Shown: one piece after another, positions 19,388 to 27,904 of the stretch | How the letters are laid out: each line of letters begins with the position of its first letter | Numbering within the stretch: position 1 is the stretch's first letter | Origin: Bradyrhizobium sp. | GTDB taxonomy: Bacteria; Pseudomonadota; Alphaproteobacteria; Rhizobiales; Xanthobacteraceae | DNA length: 64,000 nt | Direction of reading: 5' to 3' | NCBI RefSeq assembly: GCF_030646015.1 | Contig: NZ_JAUSLT010000046.1 | Coordinates: 17,065-81,064, forward strand | The notes under the pieces: model-generated | The model's database searches: none | Seen by the model: only the letters and a program-made list of their open reading frames with translations | Told to the model about the DNA's origin: nothing | Made by a program: the position numbers and the translations under genes

Positions 19388-20122
19388 ATGAACGAACTGG
19401 ATTTCAAGGCTAAGCAGGTTCTCGTGGTCGGCGGCTCCAGCGGCATCGGCAACGGCATCGCCCAGGCGTTTCGCAGCAGGGGCGCGCGCGTGCAGGTCTG
19501 CGGCACCCGCGCTTCGGCGTCGGATTATTCGCCGGAAGAGGGATCGCATCTCGATGGTCTGGAGTATGCGCGGCTCGACGTCGGAGACGCAAAAGCGATC
19601 GAGAATTTCAAGCCGTCGTTCGACCGGCTCGATGTGCTGGTGCTGGCGCAGGGTGCGGTGATCTACCGGAGAGGCGAATTCGAAATGGACGGGTTTCGCA
19701 AGGTGCTCGAGGTCAACCTGATGAGCCTGATGGCTTGCGCCGGCAAATTCCATGACATGCTGAGTGCGGCGAAGGGCTCGCTGATCATCGTCAGTTCGAC
19801 CGCCGCCTATCACTCGACCAAAGGCAATCCGGCCTACAACGCCTCGAAGACCGGCGCCATGGGCCTGACCCGGACACTGGGACAGGCGTGGGCCGAGGAT
19901 GGCATTCGCGTCAACGGCATCGCGCCGGGTCTGGTCGATACCAAGATGACCAAGGTGACGACGGCAAATCCGAAGCGGCTCGAGGGCGCGATCGAGCGGA
20001 TCCCGCTGAAGCGGCTGGGTACGCCGGCCGACATGGCGGGTGCCGCATTGTTCCTGGCCTCGCCGCTTTCGTCCTACATTGTCGGGCAAACCTTGATCGT
20101 CGACGGGGGACTCATTCTCTAG
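19388..20122 (+). CDS. SDR family oxidoreductase
   Basis: A 244-residue short-chain dehydrogenase with cofactor motif VGGSSGIGNGIA, active-site region STAAYHSTKGNPAYNASKTG (Tyr and Lys in Y-x3-K) and terminal IVDGGL. The usual NNAG is replaced by LAQGA, a deviation seen in some SDRs. The substrate is unknown. The ATG at 19388 was chosen because homology starts there; the open frame upstream is antisense to the divergent SDR gene. Confidence 0.9.
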   Translation: MNELDFKAKQVLVVGGSSGIGNGIAQAFRSRGARVQVCGTRASASDYSPEEGSHLDGLEYARLDVGDAKAIENFKPSFDRLDVLVLAQGAVIYRRGEFEMDGFRKVLEVNLMSLMACAGKFHDMLSAAKGSLIIVSSTAAYHSTKGNPAYNASKTGAMGLTRTLGQAWAEDGIRVNGIAPGLVDTKMTKVTTANPKRLEGAIERIPLKRLGTPADMAGAALFLASPLSSYIVGQTLIVDGGLIL

Positions 20123-20179
20123 GAACCGGAGCCGGTTTCGTCAGTTAGCTCCGCGAGAATCAGCTCAGGAGTAAACACG

Positions 20180-20548
20180 ATGGACAAGGATCGAATTGCC
20201 GGTTCGGCCAAGGATTTCGCCGGTAAGGTCGAGGGCGCCGCCGGCAAGATCGCCGGGGATGCCCAGACCGAGGCGTCGGGCCGCATCCGCGAGGCTGCGG
20301 GCACGGTGCAGAACCTGTACGGTCAGGCCAAGGATGCCGCGCGCGACGCTACCGATGCCGCCGCCGGTCTCGCCAAGGATGCCTATGAGAACAGCGGCGA
20401 GACCCTGCGTGAGGGTTCGGAAGCCGTGGCGAAGAGGGTGCAGGACAATCCGCTCGGTGCGCTGCTGATCGCGGGCGGCATCGGCTTTGCGCTGGCGATG
20501 CTGATGACGCGTCCGCCACGCCGGCCGCCGCCGCGCTGGCGGTATTGA
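20180..20548 (+). CDS. CsbD-like stress protein with C-terminal membrane segment
   Basis: A 122-residue protein. The N-terminal half resembles CsbD (DRIAGSAKDFAGKVEGAAGK), rich in Ala, Lys and Asp. The middle is an Ala-rich amphipathic helix, then one hydrophobic segment (GALLIAGGIGFALAMLM, about 93-109) and a Pro/Arg-rich tail. This fits a small stress-inducible, membrane-anchored protein, also similar in layout to ElaB/YqjD-type proteins. AGGAG lies upstream of the ATG. Confidence 0.85.
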   Translation: MDKDRIAGSAKDFAGKVEGAAGKIAGDAQTEASGRIREAAGTVQNLYGQAKDAARDATDAAAGLAKDAYENSGETLREGSEAVAKRVQDNPLGALLIAGGIGFALAMLMTRPPRRPPPRWRY

Positions 20549-20564
20549 GGGCGAGCGGTTTCTC

Positions 20565-20682
20565 TCGTCATTCCGGGATGCGCCGCCAGGCGCAGACCCG
20601 GAATCCAGAAGTATTAGGCCAGAGTTTACGACGAGATTCCGGGTTCGATGCTTCGCATCGCCCCGGAATGACTCGTGACTAT
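20565..20682. repeat. Intergenic palindromic repeat, family C, copy 2
   Basis: Between convergent genes. Arms are GTCATTCCGGGATGCG and its counterpart CGCCCCGGAATGAC, with GATTCCGGGTTCGATGC in the centre. It resembles the elements at 13.89 and 44.33 kb. Confidence 0.75.
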
Positions 20683-22394
20683 CGTGAGCGCGCGAACACG
20701 CCCGGGACCGCGGCGGACCGTCCGACATTGCTCGGCGGACGCGGTGCGGCCGGGGCGAGGGGTCCACGCGGCGGCGGCGGGGGCGGCGCCACCTGGCGCG
20801 GGGCCGGCGCGGCGCCAAAACCAAAGAAATTCCCAAACGCCGGCGCCTCCGGCTGTGCCGGGCGGAGCCTCTTGACCACCGGTTTCGGCGGCGCGCCCGG
20901 AGCAGCCGCCGTTCCATCCGGCGCCGTCGATGCCACCGGCGTATCCCCCTTGGCCTGTTCGCGTCCGACCTCGCGGCGCGGCCAGACGAAATCATCGGCG
21001 CGGCCGGCGGGCGGCGCCAGCGGTTCGCCCTTGACCAGCGTTCGCGCCGCCAGCGCATCGACCGCGGCCGGCCGCGAGCCGGGGCCTCCGAGCAGTTGAT
21101 CGGTTCCGACGGAGGAGGCCACCAGCGGCAGGATCGGTCCGGCCAGCGGCCGCGGCGCCGGCTGACCGGGCAGCGCGTTGGCATCGGGTGTCGCGGGTTC
21201 GGTCGGCAACGCAATCGGTCCGGAACGCGCCGCCATCAGCCGGGTGATCTCGCGCTCGGCATAATGCGCGAGCTTGCGCGCGCCGGCCTTGGTGAAATAC
21301 ACGCCGTCATGGGCGCGCAGCCGGCGGATCTGGCCTTCGAAGTCCGGGCCCTGCAGCAGGAAGCGGCCGGCTTCGTCGACGAAGCCGTCCCAGACGTCGA
21401 CATAGGTGATGCCGGCCTTGCCGGCGGCGTCGCGATACAGTGAATTCAGGAACAGCGTGTCCGACATCGCCTTGGGGCCACGCACCGCGGGCAGGCCAAC
21501 CCACAGCACCGGCACGCCCCTGGATTTCAGGACCGCGATCATCTCTTCGATCTTCTTGGCGTAGAGTTCGACCCAGCGTTCATCGCGAAATTCATGGAGA
21601 CCGCTGCCGGTTCGCGCGCTTTTCTCGGGTGCTACGATCGACGGCAGATCGCCGTCGGTATCGTCGGCGGCGTCGGCATCGGCCGGCTTGCTCTCCGGCT
21701 TCGCTTTGGCGTCGGCCACATCATCCGGCTTCGCCGCGGGTTTCGCGTCGCCGGGTTTAGCGTCGGTCTTGGCATCGGTCTTGGCATCAGCCTTGGCGCG
21801 CGGGTCCTTCTTGTCGTTCTCTTTCTTGGACTTGTCGACCGCTGCTTCGCGGATCGCGACGCGGTCGTTGAGTCCGAGCATGACGACGATGGCGTCCGGC
21901 TTCTCGCTGGCGAGAATGCCTTTTGCCGCGGCGGCCCAGTCGGAAGGCTCGCCTTTGGGCTGATACTTGATCAGGCCGGAGACGGTCTTGTGCTTGCGGA
22001 TCACGCCCATGTCCGGCTGTTCCGAATAGGCATCCTCGAGACCATAAGCGAGCCAGTCCGCCATCGCGTCGCCGAGCACCAGCACGTTGCGCTCCGGCAC
22101 GATGTTCGGGTCGCGCTTGTCCGGCGGCGGCGCCCTGGAAAAATTCTCGACCCGTTTCGGCGCCTGCTGCTGGAATGGCGCGAACAGGTCGCCGCCGAAC
22201 CAGCCGCCGCCGCCACCACCGCGCTGGGGCGGCGGAGCCGGCCGGGGTGGTCCGCCAAAATTGAAGAACTGCGCGGATGCCGGCCCGACGATCCCGACCA
22301 GCAGCGCGACCGCAACCGCCAGCACGATCAGCGGGCCGCTTTCGGTGAACACCCGGAAAAAGGACTTCCCTAAAGAAGATTTGGGCTTTTGCAT
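20679..22394 (-). CDS. DUF459 (SGNH-fold) secreted protein, apparently lacking catalytic Ser and His
   Basis: A 571-residue protein with an N-terminal membrane anchor or signal (about 18-42), Pro/Gly-rich linkers, an SGNH-hydrolase-like DUF459 domain (about 90-370) and a long Pro/Ala-rich tail. The block I motif reads LGDAMADW, with Ala where the nucleophile Ser normally stands. Block III (LGLNDRV) is present. Block V reads DGVYFTKAG, with Tyr where DxxH would have His. It may therefore be non-catalytic or use other residues. A Lys/Asp/Ala-rich low-complexity insert (about 195-245) splits the domain. It is downstream of a lytic transglycosylase gene, suggesting an envelope role. Confidence 0.85.
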   Translation of the reverse strand: MQKPKSSLGKSFFRVFTESGPLIVLAVAVALLVGIVGPASAQFFNFGGPPRPAPPPQRGGGGGGWFGGDLFAPFQQQAPKRVENFSRAPPPDKRDPNIVPERNVLVLGDAMADWLAYGLEDAYSEQPDMGVIRKHKTVSGLIKYQPKGEPSDWAAAAKGILASEKPDAIVVMLGLNDRVAIREAAVDKSKKENDKKDPRAKADAKTDAKTDAKPGDAKPAAKPDDVADAKAKPESKPADADAADDTDGDLPSIVAPEKSARTGSGLHEFRDERWVELYAKKIEEMIAVLKSRGVPVLWVGLPAVRGPKAMSDTLFLNSLYRDAAGKAGITYVDVWDGFVDEAGRFLLQGPDFEGQIRRLRAHDGVYFTKAGARKLAHYAEREITRLMAARSGPIALPTEPATPDANALPGQPAPRPLAGPILPLVASSVGTDQLLGGPGSRPAAVDALAARTLVKGEPLAPPAGRADDFVWPRREVGREQAKGDTPVASTAPDGTAAAPGAPPKPVVKRLRPAQPEAPAFGNFFGFGAAPAPRQVAPPPPPPRGPLAPAAPRPPSNVGRSAAVPGVFARSR

Positions 22395-22555
22395 TCGGAT
22401 CGATCGCGATTTGAAGATCAGGCCAACGCTATAATAGCGGAATCAGGCCGCAAGCGGGCAGATTTCCCGCCATAGACCGGGCTTCGGCCGCCGCCGTCAA
22501 GGTCGGTCCGGAAATGTCCTGGTCAAGGTTACTTTCGTCGGCCGGAAGCGGCTTT

Positions 22556-23968
22556 TTACCGCCCCCTGAGCCGTTCCAGCACGCCTGCGGAGGCAAATCC
22601 GTCCGCCGGCGCCCCGATCGAGGCCTGGAAGCCGCGCAGGGCCTCGCGGGTGTGACCGCCGAACTGACCGTCGGGGGTGCCACGGTAGAAGCCACGCTGG
22701 GCCAAGAGCTGCTGCAGTTCCAGCCGCTCGGTGCGTGACAAAGTGCGTTCCTGCCGCGGCCAGGGCTGCACGAACGGCGCGCCGCCGCGCAGGCGGTCGG
22801 CGAAATGGCCGATCGCCAGCGCATAGGCCTCCGCCGGGTTGTATTTCATGATCACCCGGAAATTCTGCAGCATCAGGAAGCCCGGCCCCTCGGCCCCGGC
22901 CGGGGCCAGCAGATAGGCCTTGTCGGCCGGATTCGGGAACGGCTTGCCGCCGGCGCGGGTGAGCCCGAGATGCTCCCATTGCGCAATCGTCATCGCCTTG
23001 GCGCGGTCGGCCAGCATGTAGTTGAAGTTTTTGGGCATCACGACCTCGAAGCCCCAAGTCTGGCCGGTCTGCCAGCCGTCCTTTTTCAGATTGTTGGCGG
23101 TCGAGGCGATCAGGTCGTGGGGATTGTCGACCACGTCGCGGCGGCCGTCGCCATCGGCGTCGACCGCGTAGCGCTTGAACGCGGTCGGCATGAACTGGGT
23201 CGGTCCGAATGCGCCGGCCCAGGAGCCGCGCAACTGTTCCGGCCGCAGATCGCCGCGGTGCAGGATCTCCAGCGCGACCAGGAATTCGTCCTTGAAGTAT
23301 TTCTGGCGGCGGCCGATGCAGGCCAGCGTCGCGGTGGAATTCAGCACGCTGCGGTCGCCCATCATCGTCGAATAATTCGATTCGATGCCCCAGATCGAGG
23401 CGACGATATAGCGGTCGACGCCGTAGGCTTTCTCCACCGCGTCGAACTGCGGCTTGTATTTGGCGAGGATCTCGCGGCCCTTGGCGAGGCGATTGTCGTT
23501 CACGAGAATGTCGAGATAGTCCCAGATCGCCTTGGTGAATTCCGGCTGCGAATCCATCAGGTCCATGATGCGCAGGTCGGGTTGCAATCCCGCGGTGAAT
23601 TTTTGAAAGTTCGCCTGCGAAACGCCGCGCCGTGCGGCATCGGGCCACATGCCGGCAACGCAATTGTCGAAATTCGCCGCCGCCTCGCGGATCGCGGATG
23701 CCGTCATCAGGGGGTGGCCGGAGGCGCCGTCCTCGCCGGTCCACGGCAACGGGGCGCTGCTGCCGGCGGGCGCCGGTTGCGCCTGGGGCTGCATCGGCGT
23801 CGCGGATTTCTGGCCGGAGAACAAATTGCCGAACGGATTCGTGAATCCGCCCCCTGTCGACTGGGCCCAGGCCGCGCCAGCGAACAGAGTCTCGCCGGCG
23901 AACAACAGCGCCGTCGCAAGCACGGCTGCGCCGGCCAAGCCAATCCTCGATAATCCTGTCCGCTGCAT
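22556..23968 (-). CDS. Lytic murein transglycosylase, MltB family, with peptidoglycan-binding domain
   Basis: It cleaves peptidoglycan glycan strands in the periplasm. The 470-residue protein has a signal peptide (about 1-35, ending AGAAWAQ), an MltB-type catalytic domain with the glutamate in GIESNYS, and conserved blocks GAFGPTQFMPTAFKRY and DGDGRRDVVDNPHDLIAST. A C-terminal peptidoglycan-binding domain covers about 405-470 (QQLLAQRGFYRGTPDGQFG). The gene is 161 bases upstream of the DUF459 gene on the same strand. Confidence 0.94.
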   Translation of the reverse strand: MQRTGLSRIGLAGAAVLATALLFAGETLFAGAAWAQSTGGGFTNPFGNLFSGQKSATPMQPQAQPAPAGSSAPLPWTGEDGASGHPLMTASAIREAAANFDNCVAGMWPDAARRGVSQANFQKFTAGLQPDLRIMDLMDSQPEFTKAIWDYLDILVNDNRLAKGREILAKYKPQFDAVEKAYGVDRYIVASIWGIESNYSTMMGDRSVLNSTATLACIGRRQKYFKDEFLVALEILHRGDLRPEQLRGSWAGAFGPTQFMPTAFKRYAVDADGDGRRDVVDNPHDLIASTANNLKKDGWQTGQTWGFEVVMPKNFNYMLADRAKAMTIAQWEHLGLTRAGGKPFPNPADKAYLLAPAGAEGPGFLMLQNFRVIMKYNPAEAYALAIGHFADRLRGGAPFVQPWPRQERTLSRTERLELQQLLAQRGFYRGTPDGQFGGHTREALRGFQASIGAPADGFASAGVLERLRGR

Positions 23969-24204
23969 GGTCTGCCTATTCCCCGAATCCCGTGGCCAGA
24001 AGGCCCTGCTACGGTTTCCAATAGCTTAACAAAGGTGGGGTTTCGTTTCTTGCCCCTTTGCGGGGAGGCTGGGGAACTATCATCATACATCCGCCTTTGT
24101 TCCCGGCTGCAAACCGGTTACCAACGTGCGGTCGAAATGCACGGTCGCCAAAAGCCCAATTAAAAGCCCCCTTACCAGATTCCTTAAAGGCATCCTGACC
24201 CCTC

Positions 24205-25086
24205 ATGAAAATCCGCAAAGCCGTCTTTCCGGTCGCCGGCCTCGGCACCCGCGTCCTGCCCGCCACCAAGGCGATGCCGAAGGAAATGCTGACCATCGTC
24301 GACAAGCCGCTGATCCAGTATGTGTTCGACGAAGCCAAGGAGGCCGGCATCGAACATTTCATCTTCGTCACCGGCCGCAACAAGGGGGTGATCGAGGATC
24401 ATTTCGACCGCATGTTCGAGCTCGACACCACGCTGGCGGCGCGTGGCAACAAGAAGGCCGAGATCGAGATCCTGGCGCGCGACCAGCCCGCCGCTGGTGC
24501 GACGAGTTTTACCCGGCAGCAGGCGCCGCTCGGCCTCGGCCACGCGGTGTGGTGCGCGCGCGATATCGTCGGCAACGAGCCGTTCGCGGTGGTGCTGCCG
24601 GACGAGCTGGTGCTGAACACGCCGGGCTGTCTGGCGCAGATGATCGAGGCGGCCAACAAGCTCGGCGAGAAATCCAACGTGATCGCGGTGGAAGAAGTGC
24701 CGGCCGATATGACGCATCAATACGGCATCTGCGGCGTCGGCAAGCGCCTCGGCAGCAACATGTTCGAGGTCGACGGCATGGTGGAGAAACCGCCGAAGGG
24801 CACCGCGCCGTCCAATCTCTCGATCACCGGGCGCTACATCCTGCAGCCGGAAATCTTCAAGATCCTGGAAACCCAGGAGCGCGGCGCCGGCGGCGAAATC
24901 CAGCTCACCGATGCGATGATCGGCCTTGCCAGGACGCAAAACTTCTACGGCGTCGAGTTCGAGGGCGAGCGGCATGACTGCGGCTCCAAGGCAGGCTTCC
25001 TGCGCGCCAACATCGCCTTCGGCATGGCGCGGGCCGATTTGCGCGACGGCCTGCGGGCGGAGATGAAGCACTATCTGGAGAAGTGA
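24205..25086 (+). CDS. galU: UTP-glucose-1-phosphate uridylyltransferase
   Basis: It makes UDP-glucose for exopolysaccharide, LPS and glucan synthesis. The 293-residue protein has the nucleotidyltransferase signature GLGTRVLPATKAMPKEM at about 13-29, KPLIQYVFDEA, the LPDELVL block and VEKPPKGTAPSNL. Length matches bacterial GalU. It is monocistronic in appearance; a perfect 17-bp inverted repeat pair lies directly downstream. Confidence 0.96.
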   Translation: MKIRKAVFPVAGLGTRVLPATKAMPKEMLTIVDKPLIQYVFDEAKEAGIEHFIFVTGRNKGVIEDHFDRMFELDTTLAARGNKKAEIEILARDQPAAGATSFTRQQAPLGLGHAVWCARDIVGNEPFAVVLPDELVLNTPGCLAQMIEAANKLGEKSNVIAVEEVPADMTHQYGICGVGKRLGSNMFEVDGMVEKPPKGTAPSNLSITGRYILQPEIFKILETQERGAGGEIQLTDAMIGLARTQNFYGVEFEGERHDCGSKAGFLRANIAFGMARADLRDGLRAEMKHYLEK

Positions 25087-25119
25087 GAGGTCGTCACCTG
25101 TGACCCATCCTTCAAGCTC

Positions 25120-25225
25120 GTAGCCCGGATGGAGCTAGCGGGCGGCGTGAAGCGCCGTCCGATGGCGCAATCCGGGAGCGGATCGGGACGGGTCCCGGAT
25201 TTCGCAAGAGCTCCATCCGGGCTAC
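25120..25225. repeat. Palindromic intergenic element with perfect 17-bp arms
   Basis: GTAGCCCGGATGGAGCT at 25120-25136 is the exact reverse complement of AGCTCCATCCGGGCTAC at 25209-25225. The 72 bases between hold further partly complementary GC-rich blocks (CGTCCGATGGCGCAATCCGG and CGGGTCCCGGATTTCG). It lies between the converging galU and diguanylate cyclase genes. This is a REP-like element distinct from families A-D. Confidence 0.85.
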
Positions 25226-25246
25226 GGGCAAGGTCGAAGAGCGCGC

Positions 25247-26731
25247 CTACGCCACCAGCGAAAGCTGCGGCACGGTGGCGACCACGCACCGGTTGCGGCC
25301 GCCGGCCTTGGCCGCGTAGAGCGCCTTGTCGGCGGCTCCGACCAGTTCGGACCAATCCTGGCTGACACCTGGCGTCAGGCTGGCGACGCCGATGCTGACC
25401 GTGGTGTGGTCGGACCATTGCTCGACTTTCAGCCGGATGGTTTCGGCCACCGCCAGCGCTTCTTCGGCCGACAGCGCCGGCAGCAGCACGGCAAATTCCT
25501 CGCCGCCGTAACGCGCGGCGCAATCGCCGGCGCGCCGCACCGAATCCGAGATGCAGATGGCGACGCCGATCAGCGCCTCATCGCCGGCCTGATGCCCGAA
25601 GGTGTCGTTGTAGACCTTGAAGTGATCGGCATCGATCATCAACAGCCCCACCGGAATTTTCTGACGCGTGGCGCGCCGCCATTCGGCATCGATCGAGGCA
25701 TCGAACTTGCGGCGGTTCGTCAATCCGGTGAGCGCATCGGTCGTCGCAAGCTCCTCGAGCTTGTCCTCCGCCTCGGCGCGGCGGCCGATTTCACGGGCGA
25801 GAAAAAGGGTCACGCCGAGCACGAACACGATCAGCGCCGCCACGATCGCGGCGATCCGGATCGCCTCGGTCCGCCACAGGCTCAGTATGCTGTCCAGGGG
25901 CTTTCCGACCACGACGTTGAGCGGGCCCGCGCCATTATGCCGGACATACAGCCGCGGTATCGGATCGACGGGGCCGGCCCCCGCATACGATCCGCTGTTC
26001 ATGTTGGCCGGGTTCCAGCTCGCCCGGTCCGCCAAATTCTTGCCGATGATGTCGAGGTCGAATGGCCGGCGCATGATGATGGTGCGGTCCTGGCGCAGCA
26101 CGGTGATGGTATCGTCAGGGCCGAGGCTCAGGCGGCCGAACAGGTCATGGAAATAGCTGAAGCGGATCGAGCCCGCGACCACGCCGAGAAAGCCTCCATC
26201 CTGGTCGGTGATGCGCCGGCTGAGCACGATGGCATAGGCGCTGCGGTGCAGCATGGGCTTGCTGATGAAAAGGCCGGAGTCGGGATTGTCCCGGTGGACC
26301 CGGAAGTATTCTTCGTCGCCGCGATTTTCCTTCCGCGGATCGAGCGTCGACGCATCGATGGTCAGTTCTCCCGCAGCGTCGAACACCTGCAGCGCGCCGA
26401 AATGCCTGGCGCTGGCGGCACGGTCGAACAGGATCAGGTGCAGGATAGGTTTGCTGAGCTCCTTGATTTCCGGCAGGATCATGTTGCTGGCGGCGGCGCG
26501 CAGCGACAGGTCGTAGAGCTCGATATTGCGGTTGATGTCGGAATCGACGCCGGATGCGAGATTCTCCAGCATCTGGCGCGCCAGCGCTTCCTCGCCGCGG
26601 CGCATGTCGAGCATGACGTTGGCGCAAATCGCGGAGAAGCCGATCACCGTCGCGACCGACGAGATGATCAGCAGTTTCGCCGATAGCCGCCAGGGCCGCC
26701 TGGCCCCCTCCTTGCGCCATCCAAATCGCAT
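25247..26731 (-). CDS. Membrane-bound diguanylate cyclase with periplasmic Cache-type sensor
   Basis: It synthesises c-di-GMP. The 494-residue protein has an N-terminal membrane segment (about 15-40), a periplasmic sensor of about 250 residues resembling a double Cache domain, a second membrane segment near 300 and a GGDEF domain. The active site reads GGEEF at about 409-413, and an RxxD inhibitory site (RAGD) stands five residues before the RY-GGEEF block, so product inhibition is likely. The ATG at 26731 has GGAG about 8 bases upstream; a GTG at 26758 would add nine residues. Confidence 0.93.
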   Translation of the reverse strand: MRFGWRKEGARRPWRLSAKLLIISSVATVIGFSAICANVMLDMRRGEEALARQMLENLASGVDSDINRNIELYDLSLRAAASNMILPEIKELSKPILHLILFDRAASARHFGALQVFDAAGELTIDASTLDPRKENRGDEEYFRVHRDNPDSGLFISKPMLHRSAYAIVLSRRITDQDGGFLGVVAGSIRFSYFHDLFGRLSLGPDDTITVLRQDRTIIMRRPFDLDIIGKNLADRASWNPANMNSGSYAGAGPVDPIPRLYVRHNGAGPLNVVVGKPLDSILSLWRTEAIRIAAIVAALIVFVLGVTLFLAREIGRRAEAEDKLEELATTDALTGLTNRRKFDASIDAEWRRATRQKIPVGLLMIDADHFKVYNDTFGHQAGDEALIGVAICISDSVRRAGDCAARYGGEEFAVLLPALSAEEALAVAETIRLKVEQWSDHTTVSIGVASLTPGVSQDWSELVGAADKALYAAKAGGRNRCVVATVPQLSLVA

Positions 26732-26882
26732 GGTTCGCTCCAGATACTCTGAATGCACCGGATTCGTTGCCGCAGGCTTAAGTGGCGACAGCGACGCGGT
26801 AATGAGTTAACGATTCGTTGACTGGAACCCGGAAAATGCGGGTCCGGGGCCCTTCCGGGCAGACGAACCACCGAGGCAAAAA

Positions 26883-27131
26883 GTGAACGATTACGACCCG
26901 CTGCGCGATTACCTGAAACAGCAGACACTGCCCGAATTCGTACTGAGCTTCGAAAAGATCGAGGAGATCATCGATGCCGCGCTGCCGCGCGCCGCGCACC
27001 GCGCATCGTGGTGGGAAACGCTGCGCAGCCCGCAGGAAAAGATGCCGCAACGCGAAGCCTGCCTCGCCGGCGGCTACATCGCGACGCGGCTGGCGGACGG
27101 CAAGAGCGTGCGGTTCAAGAAGATGAAGTGA
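26883..27131 (+). CDS. Small DUF7662-like protein
   Basis: An 82-residue soluble protein with the pattern YDPLRDYLKQQ...FVLSFEKIEEIIDAALPRAA...WW, which I recognise as DUF7662-type. The function is unknown; similar segments occur alone or attached to restriction or repair proteins. It begins with GTG at 26883 after GAGGCAAAAA. It is the first of three small genes in the same direction (26.9-27.9 kb). Confidence 0.7.
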   Translation: MNDYDPLRDYLKQQTLPEFVLSFEKIEEIIDAALPRAAHRASWWETLRSPQEKMPQREACLAGGYIATRLADGKSVRFKKMK

Positions 27132-27161
27132 GCGACAAGGTTAGGGACCCCTGGAGCACCC

Positions 27162-27515
27162 ATGGCAAAACACCGGATCTATAGGACGAGTTTCGCCAGC
27201 GTCTATCCGCACTACGTTGCGAAAGCAGAGAAAAAAGGACGCACCAAAGCCGAGGTTGATGAGATCATCTCCTGGCTGACCGGCTATGGTCAAAAGCAGC
27301 TCGAAACACAGCTTGAAAAACGGACCGACTTTGAAACCTTCTTTGCAAAGGCTCCGAAGATCAATCCTTCGCGCGCCTTGATCAAAGGCATGGTCTGCGG
27401 TGTCCGGGTGGAGGATGTCCAGGAGCCAACGATGCGGGAAATTCGCTACCTGGATAAACTGATCGACGAGTTGGCGAAGGGAAAAACAATGGATAAAATT
27501 CTGCGAAAGGAATGA
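27162..27515 (+). CDS. DUF2200 family protein
   Basis: A 117-residue soluble, lysine-rich protein of the DUF2200 family (opening [20 protein letters not shown]; later ITWLTGY-like [13 protein letters not shown] and [18 protein letters not shown]). No enzymatic motif is visible and no function is established. Its base composition is noticeably lower in GC than its neighbours (many AAA/GAA codons), which could reflect recent acquisition. The ATG at 27162 lies 31 bases after the preceding small gene. Confidence 0.85.
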   Translation: MAKHRIYRTSFASVYPHYVAKAEKKGRTKAEVDEIISWLTGYGQKQLETQLEKRTDFETFFAKAPKINPSRALIKGMVCGVRVEDVQEPTMREIRYLDKLIDELAKGKTMDKILRKE

Positions 27516-27599
27516 TCCTGAGCGGCCGAAGCGGACGTCGGCCGAAAGGCGCTTGATACCACGCACGGACCCGCCTCAACGCATTTTTTGGAGCCCGTC

Positions 27600-27893
27600 A
27601 TGCAGGTTTACAATGTCGTCAAGTTCAAGGTGAAGGCTGGCGAGGAAGCCGCCTTCCTCGATGCGCACCGCAACGGCAAGGCCCGATGGCCCGGCCTGGA
27701 GAGCGGGCACATCATCAAGACCGGCGAGCAGACCTTCTGCCTGATCGGTGTCTGGTCCAGCCAGGAAGCGATGGTTGCCGCACGGCCGGCGATGATCAAG
27801 ACGCTCGACAGTTTCAGGTCGCTGCTCGAGGACCAGGGCGGCGGACGCGGTATTACCGATGCCGTTTCTGGCGCTGTCGTACTAGATCTCTGA
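27600..27893 (+). CDS. Small antibiotic-biosynthesis-monooxygenase-like (dimeric alpha-beta barrel) protein
   Basis: A 97-residue protein with the pattern VYNVVKFKVKAGEEAAFLDAH at the start and IGVWSSQEAMVAARPAMI in the middle, resembling the dimeric alpha-beta barrel fold of ABM-type proteins. The ATG at 27600 has GGAG 7 bases upstream and is preferred over an upstream TTG at 27588. No cofactor site can be assigned and the function is unknown. Confidence 0.7.
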   Translation: MQVYNVVKFKVKAGEEAAFLDAHRNGKARWPGLESGHIIKTGEQTFCLIGVWSSQEAMVAARPAMIKTLDSFRSLLEDQGGGRGITDAVSGAVVLDL

Positions 27894-27904
27894 GGCGGCC
27901 CTGC

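Noticed and set aside
19286..20089. Extension of the 18.5 kb SDR frame upstream to 20089
   Set aside because: It is antisense to the second SDR gene, and SDR homology starts just after the ATG at 19285.
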